64,000 bases of DNA from Hymenobacter sublimis (GCF_023101345.1 NZ_CP095848.1:2735297-2799296), one strand, 5' to 3'. Counted from the stretch's first letter, positions 1-8,521 are shown. Translations and numbers: made by a program. Notes: a model not told the origin generated them from the letters alone.

Positions 1-1
1 G

Positions 2-2584
2 GAAGATGGCTACGACGTGCTCAGCCGCTACCTGGCGGAAGTGAAAGCCCACTTCAGCGGCTACCGGGGTCACGAGGAAATCGTGGCCGATATCGAAAGC
101 CGCATCGCCGAGCTGTTCGCCGCCCGCCTCTCGGGGCTTAAGCAGGTGATTACGCTGGAAGACGTGGAGGCCATGACCGCCAAAATGGGTCGCGTGAGCG
201 ACTTCCAGACCGCCGACGAGGCCGAGGACGACGAGGAAATCCTGGCCGAAGCCGTGGCTACGGGCTCGGCCCAGGGCACCTACACCGGCCCCCGTACTTC
301 CGCCGGTTACTCGGCCGGTAGTAACACGGGCTCGGGTTCGTCTGCCACCGCCCCCGCGGAAGAGGCAGAGGGCACCAAACGTCTCTACCGCGACATGGCC
401 AACCGCAAGGTGGCGGGGGTAGCGGCCGGCTTAGCCCGGTACTTCGTCATCAATCCGCTCTGGATTCGGCTGGGCTTCCTGCTTCTGCTCATCGTGCTTC
501 CAATTCTGTTTGATGACACGCTGATGGAAGAGTTTGGCGAGAAGCTGCCGGTAGTATCCGTCCTGACCTACATCATCCTCTGGGTGGTGCTGCCTACCCG
601 CTTCGACGGCACGCCTACCAACGAGGACCCCGTGTTTAAAAAACTCTACCGCGACACGGATACGGGCAAAGTCGGGGGCGTTTCCTCGGGGCTAGCGGCG
701 TACTTCCGGGTAGATGTGGTCCTGATTCGGATTCTGTTCATTGTGGGGTTGTTTGCCGGCGGCTTCGCCCTGCCGCTCTACATCATCCTGTGGATTCTCT
801 TGCCGGAGGCGAAAACCGCCTCCGACAAGCTCCGCATGCGCGGCGACGCGGTAACCCTGTCGGCCCTGGATAACAACCTGCGTAACAGCCCTTTTGAAGA
901 AGGCGGCACGCCCGTGAACAACCGGCCCGTTGGTACTTTTCTGGAGAACTTCTTTACCAATATCAGCCCGCTGATTAACTCTTTGGGCTCTATCATCCGG
1001 GTAGTAGCCGGGGGTATTCTGGTGCTCACGGGCTTTGGGTGGCTACTGGCCAGCACCATCATGATGGGTGTGGGTCTGGGCGTGATTTCGGCCTCTGACA
1101 ACCTTGACTTCGGTCCGTTCCAGCCCTTTGTCCTCTTCAATGATATTTCGCCGCTGGCCGTCCTGAGCTTCTACCTGCTCACGGCCATTCCGGCCCTGGC
1201 CCTGCTGCTTTCGGGCCTGGGGCTGCTGCTGCGGCGCACCATCCTGAACCGCACCGCGTCGTTGAGCTTACTGGGCTTGTGGTTGCTGGGCGTGGTAGGC
1301 AGCTCGGTGGCAGGTACCCGCTTGGCTCGTGAGTTTCAGCGGCAGGAAGAAATTACCCAAACCGTGCCGCTCAATGGCCTGACTCGTTCGTCGCTGGTGC
1401 TGGAACGCCGCCAGCTCGAGAATGACGAATGGGTAGACCTGGACATCGTGGGTATCGACAGCGGCCAGGTGCTCCGCCTGGAGCGCATCATCTCGGCCAA
1501 GGGCGCTACCGATTCGCTGGCCCGCCGTACGGCCGCCACCTCTACCCTGCACACGCTGCGGGTACTCAACGACTCGACCTTGAGCGTAGACGACCACTTC
1601 ACGTACCAGCCCAACGCCCGCTACCGCGACCAGGAAATGCGCCTGCGCCTGCTGGTGCCCCAGGGCCGTACGTTCCGCATGACGGAGCAGTTTGCCGACT
1701 GGTTGAACGCCGAGGATTTCGTGAATGAGCAAGAGCCCTACCACCCCGAGAAGTTCTTGTTCCGGATGCAGGGCAACAAGGTAGCGTGCGTGAACTGCAC
1801 GGAAGCCGACCTGCGCGGCGGCCCTAACAGTGAGCGGGAGGAAGGCGAGGACAATGACGACTACAACGAGGGCCGTGAAGACGCCGATATTAGCCTGAAC
1901 TTCGGCGGCGTGGAATCCTTCAGCACCGATGAAAACTCCTACGGCTCAGAGCGGCAGCGCTTCGACGAAACAGATTTTGACCACCTGAGCGTTGTGGGTC
2001 CTTACCGGGTTGTAGTACGCCAGGGCAGCGGCTACAGCGTACGGGCGGCTGGCAGCGGCCGTGCCCTGCGCGACATCAAGATTGAGCGCGACGGTCAGGA
2101 GCTGACCATCAGCCCCCGCAACCGCGACTTGTTCGACTCTCGCCGCGGCTCCACGGAGGAAGTATTGCTGACCATTGAACTACCAGAACTCAATGAGCTA
2201 AGCTTGGTAGGTGGTACCCGGGCCCAGGTAAACGGCTTCAATTCCGGCAACTTGCGCGTGCAACAGGCCGGCGGCAGCCAGCTCCGCCTGCAGGGAGATT
2301 TGCAGGAACTGCGCATGGAACTAGCCGGCGGTTGCCAGGCCGCTCTGCAAGGCAGCGCCAACAACCTAGAGGTAGAAGGCACCGGCGCCTGCGAAGTAGC
2401 CGCCGCCGAGTTTACGGCTCAACGCGCCGATATTGATGCCATTGGAGCCAGCAAGGTGCGCGTACAGGTCACCCAGGAGCTAGAAGCAAATGCCGTCGGT
2501 GCGAGCCTGATTGAGTATAGCGGCAAGCCCGGTACTGTGCGCCGCGAGGCCATTGGAGCCGCCACCATCCGGGCCGTTGACTAA
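2..2584 (+). CDS. PspC and head-GIN domain membrane protein (5' end outside window)
   Basis: The reading frame is open from the first bases of the window, before the first usable GTG at 17, so the true start lies upstream. Two PspC-type segments lie at about residues 120-200 and 210-275. Each begins with a KxLYRD motif, followed by a GxVxGVxxGLAxYF-like core and a hydrophobic helix. Three or four more membrane segments follow up to about residue 440. The last 200 residues are a Gly/Ala/Asn-rich beta-repeat region of the DUF2807 (head GIN) type. PspC proteins respond to envelope stress. In Bacteroidota this fusion usually follows a PadR-like regulator gene, which would lie outside the window. 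The N-terminal part, with its ADIESRIAELF segment, is typical of this group. The exact function is not known. Confidence 0.85.
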   Translation, partial: EDGYDVLSRYLAEVKAHFSGYRGHEEIVADIESRIAELFAARLSGLKQVITLEDVEAMTAKMGRVSDFQTADEAEDDEEILAEAVATGSAQGTYTGPRTSAGYSAGSNTGSGSSATAPAEEAEGTKRLYRDMANRKVAGVAAGLARYFVINPLWIRLGFLLLLIVLPILFDDTLMEEFGEKLPVVSVLTYIILWVVLPTRFDGTPTNEDPVFKKLYRDTDTGKVGGVSSGLAAYFRVDVVLIRILFIVGLFAGGFALPLYIILWILLPEAKTASDKLRMRGDAVTLSALDNNLRNSPFEEGGTPVNNRPVGTFLENFFTNISPLINSLGSIIRVVAGGILVLTGFGWLLASTIMMGVGLGVISASDNLDFGPFQPFVLFNDISPLAVLSFYLLTAIPALALLLSGLGLLLRRTILNRTASLSLLGLWLLGVVGSSVAGTRLAREFQRQEEITQTVPLNGLTRSSLVLERRQLENDEWVDLDIVGIDSGQVLRLERIISAKGATDSLARRTAATSTLHTLRVLNDSTLSVDDHFTYQPNARYRDQEMRLRLLVPQGRTFRMTEQFADWLNAEDFVNEQEPYHPEKFLFRMQGNKVACVNCTEADLRGGPNSEREEGEDNDDYNEGREDADISLNFGGVESFSTDENSYGSERQRFDETDFDHLSVVGPYRVVVRQGSGYSVRAAGSGRALRDIKIERDGQELTISPRNRDLFDSRRGSTEEVLLTIELPELNELSLVGGTRAQVNGFNSGNLRVQQAGGSQLRLQGDLQELRMELAGGCQAALQGSANNLEVEGTGACEVAAAEFTAQRADIDAIGASKVRVQVTQELEANAVGASLIEYSGKPGTVRREAIGAATIRAVD

Positions 2585-2784
2585 CTTATCTGTTCCCCCA
2601 AGGCCGTAAATACTACGTGGTTATGCCCCCGCCAGCGTTTTCCTGACCAGCTGTAACCCTCCTTAACTTACTCCGTTCTATACCTCGAAAATGCACATAA
2701 CCAGCGTTGCCCCGATACTTTTCAGGCAACTAGGTGCCCACTCCTTACATCTACCACCCTGCGCCTGCGCAACGCATACAAGGG

Positions 2785-3026
2785 TCTATCTTGAGTGAGT
2801 GAAAAGGTGAGACCCGAAGGAAGCCGTGACCTACCCCCCCTGCTGCAACAGGAAGGTCCGGCTTCCTTCACTTATTTCCTGAGTAGTGGTGAAAGTGTGA
2901 GTTGTCCTAGCGAGGGGCACGCCGTTATTCTTCTCTCTCTTGTGACAAGCCAAGAACATGACAAACCCTTGCCGTTAGTGCGAACGGCAAGGGTTTGTCA
3001 TGTTCTGAGGGGTAGCACGTTGGGCA
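2785..3026. repeat. Dispersed nested inverted-repeat element, copy A
   Basis: This fills most of the 504-bp gap between the convergent PspC-type and CCA-transferase genes. It starts with the words GAGTGAGTG and GGTGAG. It then has an 11-bp perfect hairpin (2816-2826 with 2859-2869) and a perfect 24-bp stem with a 6-base loop (2953-2976 with 2983-3006), and it ends in the tag AGGGGTAGCACGTTGG (from 3008). The tag, a GACAAGC word before the stem and a GTCCTAGCGAGG word also occur in matching order in copies at 24.8 kb and 48.1 kb. The rest of the gap shows nothing recognisable. The long stem lacks a T-run, so it is not a classical terminator. Confidence 0.7.
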
Positions 3027-3088
3027 GGACAGATGATGTCGCGCTGCTTGCCATGCCAGTACAGCAGGCTCACCTGTTTACCACCTCG

Positions 3089-4504
3089 CTACTTCACTGC
3101 TTCGAGACCTTTTTGTTGGCCTAGTGCTAAGAGGAAGGGGAAAGCCTCTTCGTACTCATTGCGGACTTTGCCGTCGAGAATGGCTTCCAGCACGGCTTCC
3201 TTCAGCTCGCCTACCTCCCGGGAAGGCCGCAGGCGGAAGGTTTCCATAATGATTTCGCCAGTGATGACGGGCTTGAAGTTGCGCAGGTGGTCCTTTTCTT
3301 CTACCTCCTTGAGCTTCTGCTCTACCACATCAAAGTTGCGCAGGTAGCGCGCCACGCGCTGGTGGTCCTTGCTGGTAATATCGGCCCGGCAGAGCAGCAT
3401 TAGGCGGTCAATGTCGTCGCCGGCTTCAAAGAGCAACCGGCGCACCGCCGAGTCCGTCACGATTTCCTTAACTAAAGCAATGGGTCGCAGGTGCAGGCGC
3501 ACGAGCTTCTGCACCTGGCGCATTTCTTCGCCTAGGGGCAGTTTCAGGTCGGTAAAGATGCCGGGCACCCAGCGCGCGCCCTTGTCTTCGTGCCCGTGGA
3601 AGGTCCAGCCCACGCGCTTGTCGTAGCGTTTGGTGGCCGGCTTGGCAATGTCGTGCAAGATAGCCGCCCAGCGCAGCCATAGGTCGCCGCCAGCCGCCAC
3701 TACATTATCCAGCACCTGCAGGGTATGGTAAAAATTGTCTTTATGCGCGTGCTGCCCCACTTTCTCAACCCCATAGAGCTGGGCCATTTTCGGAAAGATT
3801 AGGTGCAAGAGGCCACACTGAAACAGCAGCTTAAAGCCATAACTAGGCTTCGGAGCCATGATGATTTTGTTGAGCTCCGTGGTGATGCGCTCCTGCGAAA
3901 TGATCTTAATGCGCTCCTTGTTGCGAGCCAAGGCGTCGAACGTGTCAGGCTCAATATCGAAGTTCAACTGGGTAGCAAACCGAATGGCTCGCAGCATGCG
4001 CAACGGATCGTCGGAAAACGTTACGTCGGGGTCCAGGGGCGTCCGGATAAGCTTGCGCTGCAAGTCGCCCATGCCATCGTAGCGGTCCACCAAAGCCCCA
4101 AAGTCTGCTGGGTTTAGGCTGAGCCCGAGGGCGTTGATAGTGAAGTCGCGGCGGGCCAGGTCTTCCTCCAACGTGCCAGCTTCTACTTCCGGTTTCCGGC
4201 TGTCGGCCCGGTAGCTTTCCTTGCGGGCTCCGACGAATTCCACCTCAATTTCGGGGGTAGGCAACATGGCCGTCCCAAAATTCTTGAATACCGTTACGCG
4301 CGGGCGGCCCGGCAGCTTGCGTCCTACGGTCTGGGCCAGTTCAATGCCGTCGCCCACGCACACCACATCTACGTCTTTACTTTCCCGGCCCAGGGCCAAA
4401 TCCCGAACGTAGCCCCCAATCACGTAAGCGGGGTAGCCTAGTTCGCCGGCGGCATCGGCAATGGTTTGAAACAACGGAAGAGCGGGTAAGTGCGGCTGGT
4501 TCAT
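3089..4504 (-). CDS. cca: CCA tRNA nucleotidyltransferase / poly(A) polymerase family with HD domain
   Basis: The enzyme adds or repairs the CCA end of tRNA in the cytoplasm. Near the N terminus it shows the class II nucleotidyltransferase signature GGYVRDLALGR with the metal-binding DVDVV. RRDFTINAL and DPLRMLRAIRFA (the RNA-binding head) follow. In the middle there is an HD phosphohydrolase motif in the segment LRWAAILHDIAKPATK. About 470 residues is normal for the Bacteroidota form. An in-frame ATG lies 45 bp upstream (4549), but a TACCTTTG -7 box at 4524-4531 would lie inside that longer version. The start at 4504 is therefore preferred. The gene converges on the PspC-type gene across repeat copy A. 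Confidence 0.93.
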   Translation of the reverse strand: MNQPHLPALPLFQTIADAAGELGYPAYVIGGYVRDLALGRESKDVDVVCVGDGIELAQTVGRKLPGRPRVTVFKNFGTAMLPTPEIEVEFVGARKESYRADSRKPEVEAGTLEEDLARRDFTINALGLSLNPADFGALVDRYDGMGDLQRKLIRTPLDPDVTFSDDPLRMLRAIRFATQLNFDIEPDTFDALARNKERIKIISQERITTELNKIIMAPKPSYGFKLLFQCGLLHLIFPKMAQLYGVEKVGQHAHKDNFYHTLQVLDNVVAAGGDLWLRWAAILHDIAKPATKRYDKRVGWTFHGHEDKGARWVPGIFTDLKLPLGEEMRQVQKLVRLHLRPIALVKEIVTDSAVRRLLFEAGDDIDRLMLLCRADITSKDHQRVARYLRNFDVVEQKLKEVEEKDHLRNFKPVITGEIIMETFRLRPSREVGELKEAVLEAILDGKVRNEYEEAFPFLLALGQQKGLEAVK

Positions 4505-4523
4505 GCGAAAGTACGTTGAGCGG

Positions 4524-4531
4524 CAAAGGTA
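4524..4531 (-). promoter_or_regulatory. -7 promoter box for cca
   Basis: TACCTTTG on the minus strand fits the Bacteroidota -7 consensus TAnnTTTG and ends 19 bp before the ATG at 4504. A TTG lies 15 bp upstream of it, which is closer than usual, so the -33 element is uncertain. Its position argues against the longer start at 4549. Confidence 0.6.
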
Positions 4532-4567
4532 CGGCCTCGGCTTTTGCAAGGCTCATTCCAGAGCAAC

Positions 4568-5149
4568 CTAATCACGCAACACCTCCAACTCGCCGGCGGG
4601 CCCTACCCGCACTACCCGCGAGGGCGCGGCGCGGTTCTGGTCGTCTTGGCGCCAGTGCGCTACGTAGTCCACCTGGCGCACCAGGGCCGGGTCAATTTCG
4701 GCAAACACGGCCGGCGTGGCTTCTCCGCTCCGGTTAGCCGAGGTAGAAACAACCCCGTGCCCCAGGCGCCGCACTATCTTCTGGCAAAATTCGTCCGCCT
4801 GCACCACCCGGAGCCCAATGGTGCCATCGGGGGCCAGTAGGTTCGGGGCTAAGTGGCGGCTGCCGGGCACCACGTACGTAGTAGGCCGCTGCTGGGCGGC
4901 CAGCAGTTCGGGCAGGTTTGGGGGCACTACGGCGGCGTACCGGGCAAACATTTCCGCGTCGGCCACCAGTACAATGCAGGCCTTTTCGGGCGGGCGGTTT
5001 TTCAGCTTATAGATCTGCTCCACCGCGCGGGGCAGTTCGGCGTCGCAGCCCAGGCCCCACACGGTATCCGTAGGGTAGAGAATCACCTGTTGCATCAGCA
5101 GCGCATCCACGGCGGCGTCTACCTCCTCACGAAAGAATTTAGTATTCAT
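4568..5149 (-). CDS. L-threonylcarbamoyladenylate synthase (Sua5/YrdC/YwlC family)
   Basis: It makes threonylcarbamoyl-AMP from threonine, bicarbonate and ATP, the first step of t6A37 modification of ANN-decoding tRNAs. The whole 193 residues form one YrdC domain. YPTDTVWGLGCDA lies near residue 26, KLKNRPPEKA near 50 and the conserved STSANRSGE near 140. There is no C-terminal Sua5 extension, so it is the short TsaC/YrdC type. It starts at ATG 5149. The 63-bp gap to cca allows co-transcription on paper, but cca has its own -7 box. Confidence 0.9.
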   Translation of the reverse strand: MNTKFFREEVDAAVDALLMQQVILYPTDTVWGLGCDAELPRAVEQIYKLKNRPPEKACIVLVADAEMFARYAAVVPPNLPELLAAQQRPTTYVVPGSRHLAPNLLAPDGTIGLRVVQADEFCQKIVRRLGHGVVSTSANRSGEATPAVFAEIDPALVRQVDYVAHWRQDDQNRAAPSRVVRVGPAGELEVLRD

Positions 5150-5175
5150 ATGATTTGGGTTCTTAGGAACTTTGG

Positions 5176-5312
5176 GGCCTAAGGTCTTGGGAGTTTGATG
5201 GTTTGGCTTTTTGGTGATTTAAGATGTTATGGCCTTGGAGTTTCGGGCATGGAATGCAGAAGGCGTTTCAGCACCGCCGGAATACCATCCAAGACCCTAA
5301 GCTCCCAAGGCC
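5176..5312. repeat. Imperfect inverted repeat between tsaC-like gene and mce
   Basis: A 26-bp arm at 5176-5201 (GGCCTAAGGTCTTGGGAG core) is roughly mirrored by 5285-5312 (CTAAGCTCCCAAGGCC core). The DNA between and around the arms reuses the same short words (CCTAAG, CTTGGGAG, GGCCTTGG). It fills almost the whole 171-bp gap between the two minus-strand genes. No coding potential was seen. Confidence 0.5.
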
Positions 5313-5320
5313 TCAACACC

Positions 5321-5725
5321 CTATTGTATACTCTGGCACAGCTCCACGAGCACGCCACCCGCTGACTTAGGATGCACGAAACACACCAGCTTATTATCGG
5401 CACCGGGCTTGGGCTCCTCGTTCAGCAACACGAACCCTTCAGCCCGCAGCCGCGCCATTTCAGCCCGGATGTCGTCTACCTCGAAAGCTACGTGGTGAAT
5501 TCCCTCCGGCTTTTTGTCCAGGTAGCGCGTGATGGCACTCTCAGGCGAGGTGCCGGCTACCAGCTCTATTTTCGAGCCGCCTACTTGAAAAAACACTGTA
5601 TCCACGGCCTCAGAGGCTACATGTTCCCGCTTGTAGGGCGCCTGCCCCAGCAGGGTAGTATACAGGGCCGTGGCCGCTTCTAGGTCTTTGACGGCAAGGC
5701 CGAGATGTTCGAGGTTGGTGAGCAT
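5321..5725 (-). CDS. mce: Methylmalonyl-CoA epimerase (VOC superfamily)
   Basis: It interconverts (2R)- and (2S)-methylmalonyl-CoA in propionyl-CoA/succinyl-CoA metabolism. The 134-residue glyoxalase-fold protein has the metal ligands expected of the family: His in LEHLGLAV near the N terminus, His in GIHHVAFEV in the middle and Glu in GVLVELCQ at the end. The start MLTNLEHLG at 5725 is chosen because it matches the usual short N terminus. The longer in-frame ATG at 5755 adds ten residues with no family match. The gene is divergent from iscS, with about 150 bp between them. Confidence 0.9.
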   Translation of the reverse strand: MLTNLEHLGLAVKDLEAATALYTTLLGQAPYKREHVASEAVDTVFFQVGGSKIELVAGTSPESAITRYLDKKPEGIHHVAFEVDDIRAEMARLRAEGFVLLNEEPKPGADNKLVCFVHPKSAGGVLVELCQSIQ

Positions 5726-5779
5726 GGGTTGGTCGAAAATGCGAGGTAGCCGCATAGCGCGGCTTCTTTGGATTTGTTC

Positions 5780-5796
5780 TACTTTTGCACTGCAAA
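5780..5796 (+). promoter_or_regulatory. iscS operon -7 box overlapped by a palindrome
   Basis: TACTTTTG at 5780-5787 is a perfect TAnnTTTG box, giving a leader of about 85 nt before iscS. It overlaps the interrupted palindrome TTTGCA-C-TGCAAA (5784-5796), which would cover the transcription start. No convincing TTG was found at the -33 position. The box is well supported by sequence; the operator reading is inference. Confidence 0.5.
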
Positions 5797-5878
5797 TGTG
5801 GGAAGAAAGTAAAACCTGTTCTGTGGTTTTTGTGTTCTACCTGCGAATGATTCTCCGCTGAAACCAGACCCCCGAGCC

Positions 5879-7093
5879 ATGCTCAAGCTACCTATTTACC
5901 TCGACAACAACGCTACTACGCCCCTCGACCCGCGCGTCCTGGAGGCCATGATGCCGTACCTGACCGAGGTATTCGGCAACGCCGCTTCGCGCAACCACCC
6001 CTTCGGCTGGGCTGCCGAGGAGGCCGTGGATTACGCCCGCGAGCAAATTGCCAGCCTGATTAACTGTGACCCCAAAGAAATTATCTTCACTTCGGGCGCT
6101 ACTGAATCCGACAACCTCGGCATTAAGGGCGTTTTCGAAATGTACTCGCAGAAGGGCAACCACATCATCACCGCCACCACGGAACACAAAGCCGTTCTCG
6201 ACACCTGCAAGCATATTGAAAAGCTAGGCGGCCGCGTAACCTACCTGCCCGTTAACGCTGAAGGCCTGATTAGCTTGGAAGAGTTGGAAGCAGCCATGAC
6301 GCCAGAAACCATTCTGGTGACCATCATGTACGGCAACAACGAAACCGGCACCATTCAGCCCATCCGCGAAATTGCCCAGATTGCCCATAAGCACGGCGCT
6401 CTGTTCATGACCGATGGCACTCAGGCAGTTGGCAAAGTTCCGGTGGATGTACTTGCTGACGGCATCGACCTGATGGCTTTTTCGGCCCACAAGATGTACG
6501 GCCCTAAAGGAGTAGGTGCGTTGTACGTACGCCGCAAAAACCCGCGCGTGAAGGTAACGGCCCAGATGGACGGTGGCGGTCACGAACGCGGCATGCGTTC
6601 GGGCACCCTGAACGTACCCGGTATTGTGGGTCTAGGCAAAGCCTGCGAGCTATGCAAGCAGGATATGGCCGCTGATACCGCTCGTTTGAGCGCCATGCGC
6701 GACCGGCTGGAGCAGGAGTTGCTGACTCTAGAGGAAAGCTACGTGAACGGTTCGCGTGAGCACCGCCTACCCCACGTAGCCAACATCTCCTTTAAATATG
6801 TAGAAGGCGAAGGCCTGATGATGGGCGTGAAAGACCTAGCTGTGTCTTCGGGCTCTGCCTGCACTTCGGCTTCGTTGGAGCCTTCTTACGTACTGAAGGC
6901 CCTAGGCTTGAGCGACGACCTGGCCCATAGCTCCCTGCGCTTTGGCCTGAGCCGCTTCACCACCGACGAGCAAATCGATTACGCCATCAACCACGTAAAA
7001 GAAGCCGTTACCAAACTCCGCGAAATGTCGCCCCTATGGGAGATGTTCAAGGAAGGCATTGACCTCAACTCCATTGAGTGGGCTGAACACTAG
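5879..7093 (+). CDS. iscS: Cysteine desulfurase IscS
   Basis: PLP enzyme that takes sulfur from cysteine as a persulfide for Fe-S cluster assembly. The 404 residues match the IscS/NifS length. [14 protein letters not shown] lies at the N terminus, SGATESDN and [10 protein letters not shown] near residues 75-105, the PLP-lysine in [11 protein letters not shown] near 205 and the mobile-loop cysteine in [15 protein letters not shown] near 325. It leads the operon iscS-iscU-(136 aa)-iscA. There is no IscR-type repressor gene beside it. A perfect 11-bp hairpin sits between it and iscU. Confidence 0.95.
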   Translation: MLKLPIYLDNNATTPLDPRVLEAMMPYLTEVFGNAASRNHPFGWAAEEAVDYAREQIASLINCDPKEIIFTSGATESDNLGIKGVFEMYSQKGNHIITATTEHKAVLDTCKHIEKLGGRVTYLPVNAEGLISLEELEAAMTPETILVTIMYGNNETGTIQPIREIAQIAHKHGALFMTDGTQAVGKVPVDVLADGIDLMAFSAHKMYGPKGVGALYVRRKNPRVKVTAQMDGGGHERGMRSGTLNVPGIVGLGKACELCKQDMAADTARLSAMRDRLEQELLTLEESYVNGSREHRLPHVANISFKYVEGEGLMMGVKDLAVSSGSACTSASLEPSYVLKALGLSDDLAHSSLRFGLSRFTTDEQIDYAINHVKEAVTKLREMSPLWEMFKEGIDLNSIEWAEH

Positions 7094-7099
7094 AACTTT

Positions 7100-7136
7100 A
7101 GTTGCCTGTTGGAGCACCTGCTGCTAACAGGCAACT
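7100..7136 (+). other. Intercistronic hairpin between iscS and iscU
   Basis: AGTTGCCTGTT (7100-7110) pairs perfectly with AACAGGCAACT (7126-7136) around a 15-base loop. It begins 6 bp after the iscS stop. No T-run follows, so an RNA-stability or partial-attenuation role fits better than full termination. Confidence 0.6.
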
Positions 7137-7171
7137 TACTCTGATAACTCTTAATTGAAGAAAATAAAGCC

Positions 7172-7588
7172 ATGGCTTACTCCGATAAGGTAATCGACCA
7201 TTACAGCAACCCGCGCAACGTAGGCACGCTGGATAAGAGCAAAAAGAACGTGGGTACTGGGTTGGTTGGTGCTCCCGAGTGCGGCGACGTAATGCGTCTG
7301 CAAATCGAGGTAGATGAGACTACCAATACCATCACCGACGCTAAGTTTAAGACTTTCGGCTGCGGTTCAGCCATTGCGTCGTCATCATTGGCTACCGAGT
7401 GGCTCAAGGGCAAAACTGTAGATGAGGCCTTGGCCATTGACAACATGGAGATTGTGGAAGAGCTGGCGCTGCCGCCCGTAAAAATTCACTGCTCCGTGCT
7501 GGCCGAAGACGCTATCAAATCAGCTATCAACGATTACCGCGTAAAGAACGGTTTGCCGGAGCTGGAGATGCCGAAGTCGCACCACTAA
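7172..7588 (+). CDS. iscU: Fe-S cluster scaffold IscU
   Basis: Scaffold on which IscS-derived sulfur and iron assemble into [2Fe-2S] clusters. The 138-residue protein starts MAYSDKVIDHYSNPRNVGTL. Three ligand cysteines are in place: GAPECGDVM near residue 36, TFGCGSAIASS near 63 and IHCSVLAEDA near 108, with the usual PPVKIHC segment. It lies 78 bp after iscS. A strong stem-loop follows it. Confidence 0.95.
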   Translation: MAYSDKVIDHYSNPRNVGTLDKSKKNVGTGLVGAPECGDVMRLQIEVDETTNTITDAKFKTFGCGSAIASSSLATEWLKGKTVDEALAIDNMEIVEELALPPVKIHCSVLAEDAIKSAINDYRVKNGLPELEMPKSHH

Positions 7589-7609
7589 GTCCTCACTAGG
7601 ACCAGAAGT

Positions 7610-7661
7610 GAGAGGTGAGAAGCAAGACTTGCAAATAGTCTGCTTCTCACCTCTCCTTTTT
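7610..7661 (+). terminator. Stem-loop with T-run after iscU
   Basis: A 20-base arm starting GAGAGGTGAGAAGC (7610-7629) pairs with 7637-7655 with a single bulge and is followed by CTTTTT. It should reduce read-through from iscSU into the downstream genes. The arms use the same GAGAGGTGAGA words as the larger intergenic elements in this window, so it may be a minimal member of that repeat family serving as a terminator. Confidence 0.65.
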
Positions 7662-7680
7662 CGTATCTCACCTTTACGCC

Positions 7681-8091
7681 ATGGACTTTTCTCCTACCAA
7701 CGTGCACGTTGAAAGCGCCCGGATACAACGTCAGATAGAAGACTATCTGGGTTTGGGAGCAGGTAACTTGTTGTTTGAATTTCGGCAGTTAGATGGGCAA
7801 ACTCGCCTGGATTTGATTACCGTTAATCCGCGCCACCACCAAAGCTTCCTATTCCGGTATGAGGTGGGTTCCGATAAGTTGGAAGCCTTGCGCAAGATGC
7901 TGACGTACGTGCAGCGCTATCGGGACGAAGAAAGCTCCTACACCATCCAGTGGCGCACACGTGGCGACAAAGAGCTGCAAACCTCTTATTTCCGGGCTCA
8001 CAACGTGTACGAAGCGTTAGATAAGCTCTATTATGGCCGCGACCTAACCACAATTACTGTATTCAGCGTAGTCCTGAATCCTAGTTCTTAG
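7681..8091 (+). CDS. Uncharacterised 136-residue protein between iscU and iscA
   Basis: I do not recognise the family. The product is soluble, with no signal peptide, membrane helix or cysteine. It has several aromatic and charged segments (FEFRQLDGQTRLDLITVN, YVQRYRDEE, YEALDKLYYGRD), suggesting a compact alpha/beta fold. Its base composition matches the neighbours and it has a clean ATG. It lies between two Fe-S assembly genes in the same orientation. The lack of cysteines argues against direct cluster binding. An accessory or targeting role in Fe-S assembly is inference from position only. Confidence 0.75.
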   Translation: MDFSPTNVHVESARIQRQIEDYLGLGAGNLLFEFRQLDGQTRLDLITVNPRHHQSFLFRYEVGSDKLEALRKMLTYVQRYRDEESSYTIQWRTRGDKELQTSYFRAHNVYEALDKLYYGRDLTTITVFSVVLNPSS

Positions 8092-8112
8092 AATGTTTCT
8101 GAACAAGCGCCG

Positions 8113-8120
8113 TATCTTTG
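8113..8120 (+). promoter_or_regulatory. -7 promoter box for iscA
   Basis: TATCTTTG fits TAnnTTTG exactly and lies 63 bp before the iscA ATG, in the 92-bp gap after the unknown gene. iscA may therefore be transcribed separately from iscSU. No clear -33 TTG is seen. Confidence 0.45.
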
Positions 8121-8183
8121 GTGTTCTCTATCTGACATTCACCTGGACGCCATTGCCTGCGGACCGGATTAGCTTTTTTACCC

Positions 8184-8510
8184 ATGATTACCGTTTCTGA
8201 CAAAGCCAAGGAGAAAGTTGAGAAGCTCATGCAAGATGCTGAACTGGATACTACCTATCGTCTGCGGGCTTCCGTGGCTGGCGGCGGCTGTTCCGGCCTA
8301 AGCTACAAGCTTGATTTCGACAATGAAGTCAAGCCCATGGACCAGGAGTTTGAGGACAAAGGCGTACGGGTAGTGGTTGACATGAAGAGCTTCCTGTACC
8401 TAGCCGGTACCCAGCTCGATTTCTCGGATGGGCTCAACGGCAAAGGCTTCTTTTTCGATAACCCTAACGCTTCCCGCACCTGTGGTTGTGGGGAGAGTTT
8501 TTCGGTGTAA
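8184..8510 (+). CDS. iscA: A-type Fe-S carrier protein (IscA/HesB/ErpA family)
   Basis: Carries or delivers Fe-S clusters to target apoproteins. It is 108 residues, the normal length. The three conserved cysteines are present: one in GGGCSGLSYKL near residue 35 and two in TCGCGESF at the C terminus. The family motif FVDMKSFLYLAG-like and the segment LDFSDGLNGKGFFFDNPNA are intact. It ends the isc gene group and is followed by a perfect bidirectional terminator. Confidence 0.93.
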   Translation: MITVSDKAKEKVEKLMQDAELDTTYRLRASVAGGGCSGLSYKLDFDNEVKPMDQEFEDKGVRVVVDMKSFLYLAGTQLDFSDGLNGKGFFFDNPNASRTCGCGESFSV

Positions 8511-8521
8511 CGATACTAGTT

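Noticed and set aside
2795..3124. 109-residue frame through repeat copy A
   Set aside because: It reads through two hairpins and overlaps the 3' end of cca; no start signal or recognisable protein.
7610..7661. Full mobile-element copy after iscU
   Set aside because: Only the outer GTGAGAGG-type words are present, without core hairpin or tag; the stem plus T-run is explained by a terminator.
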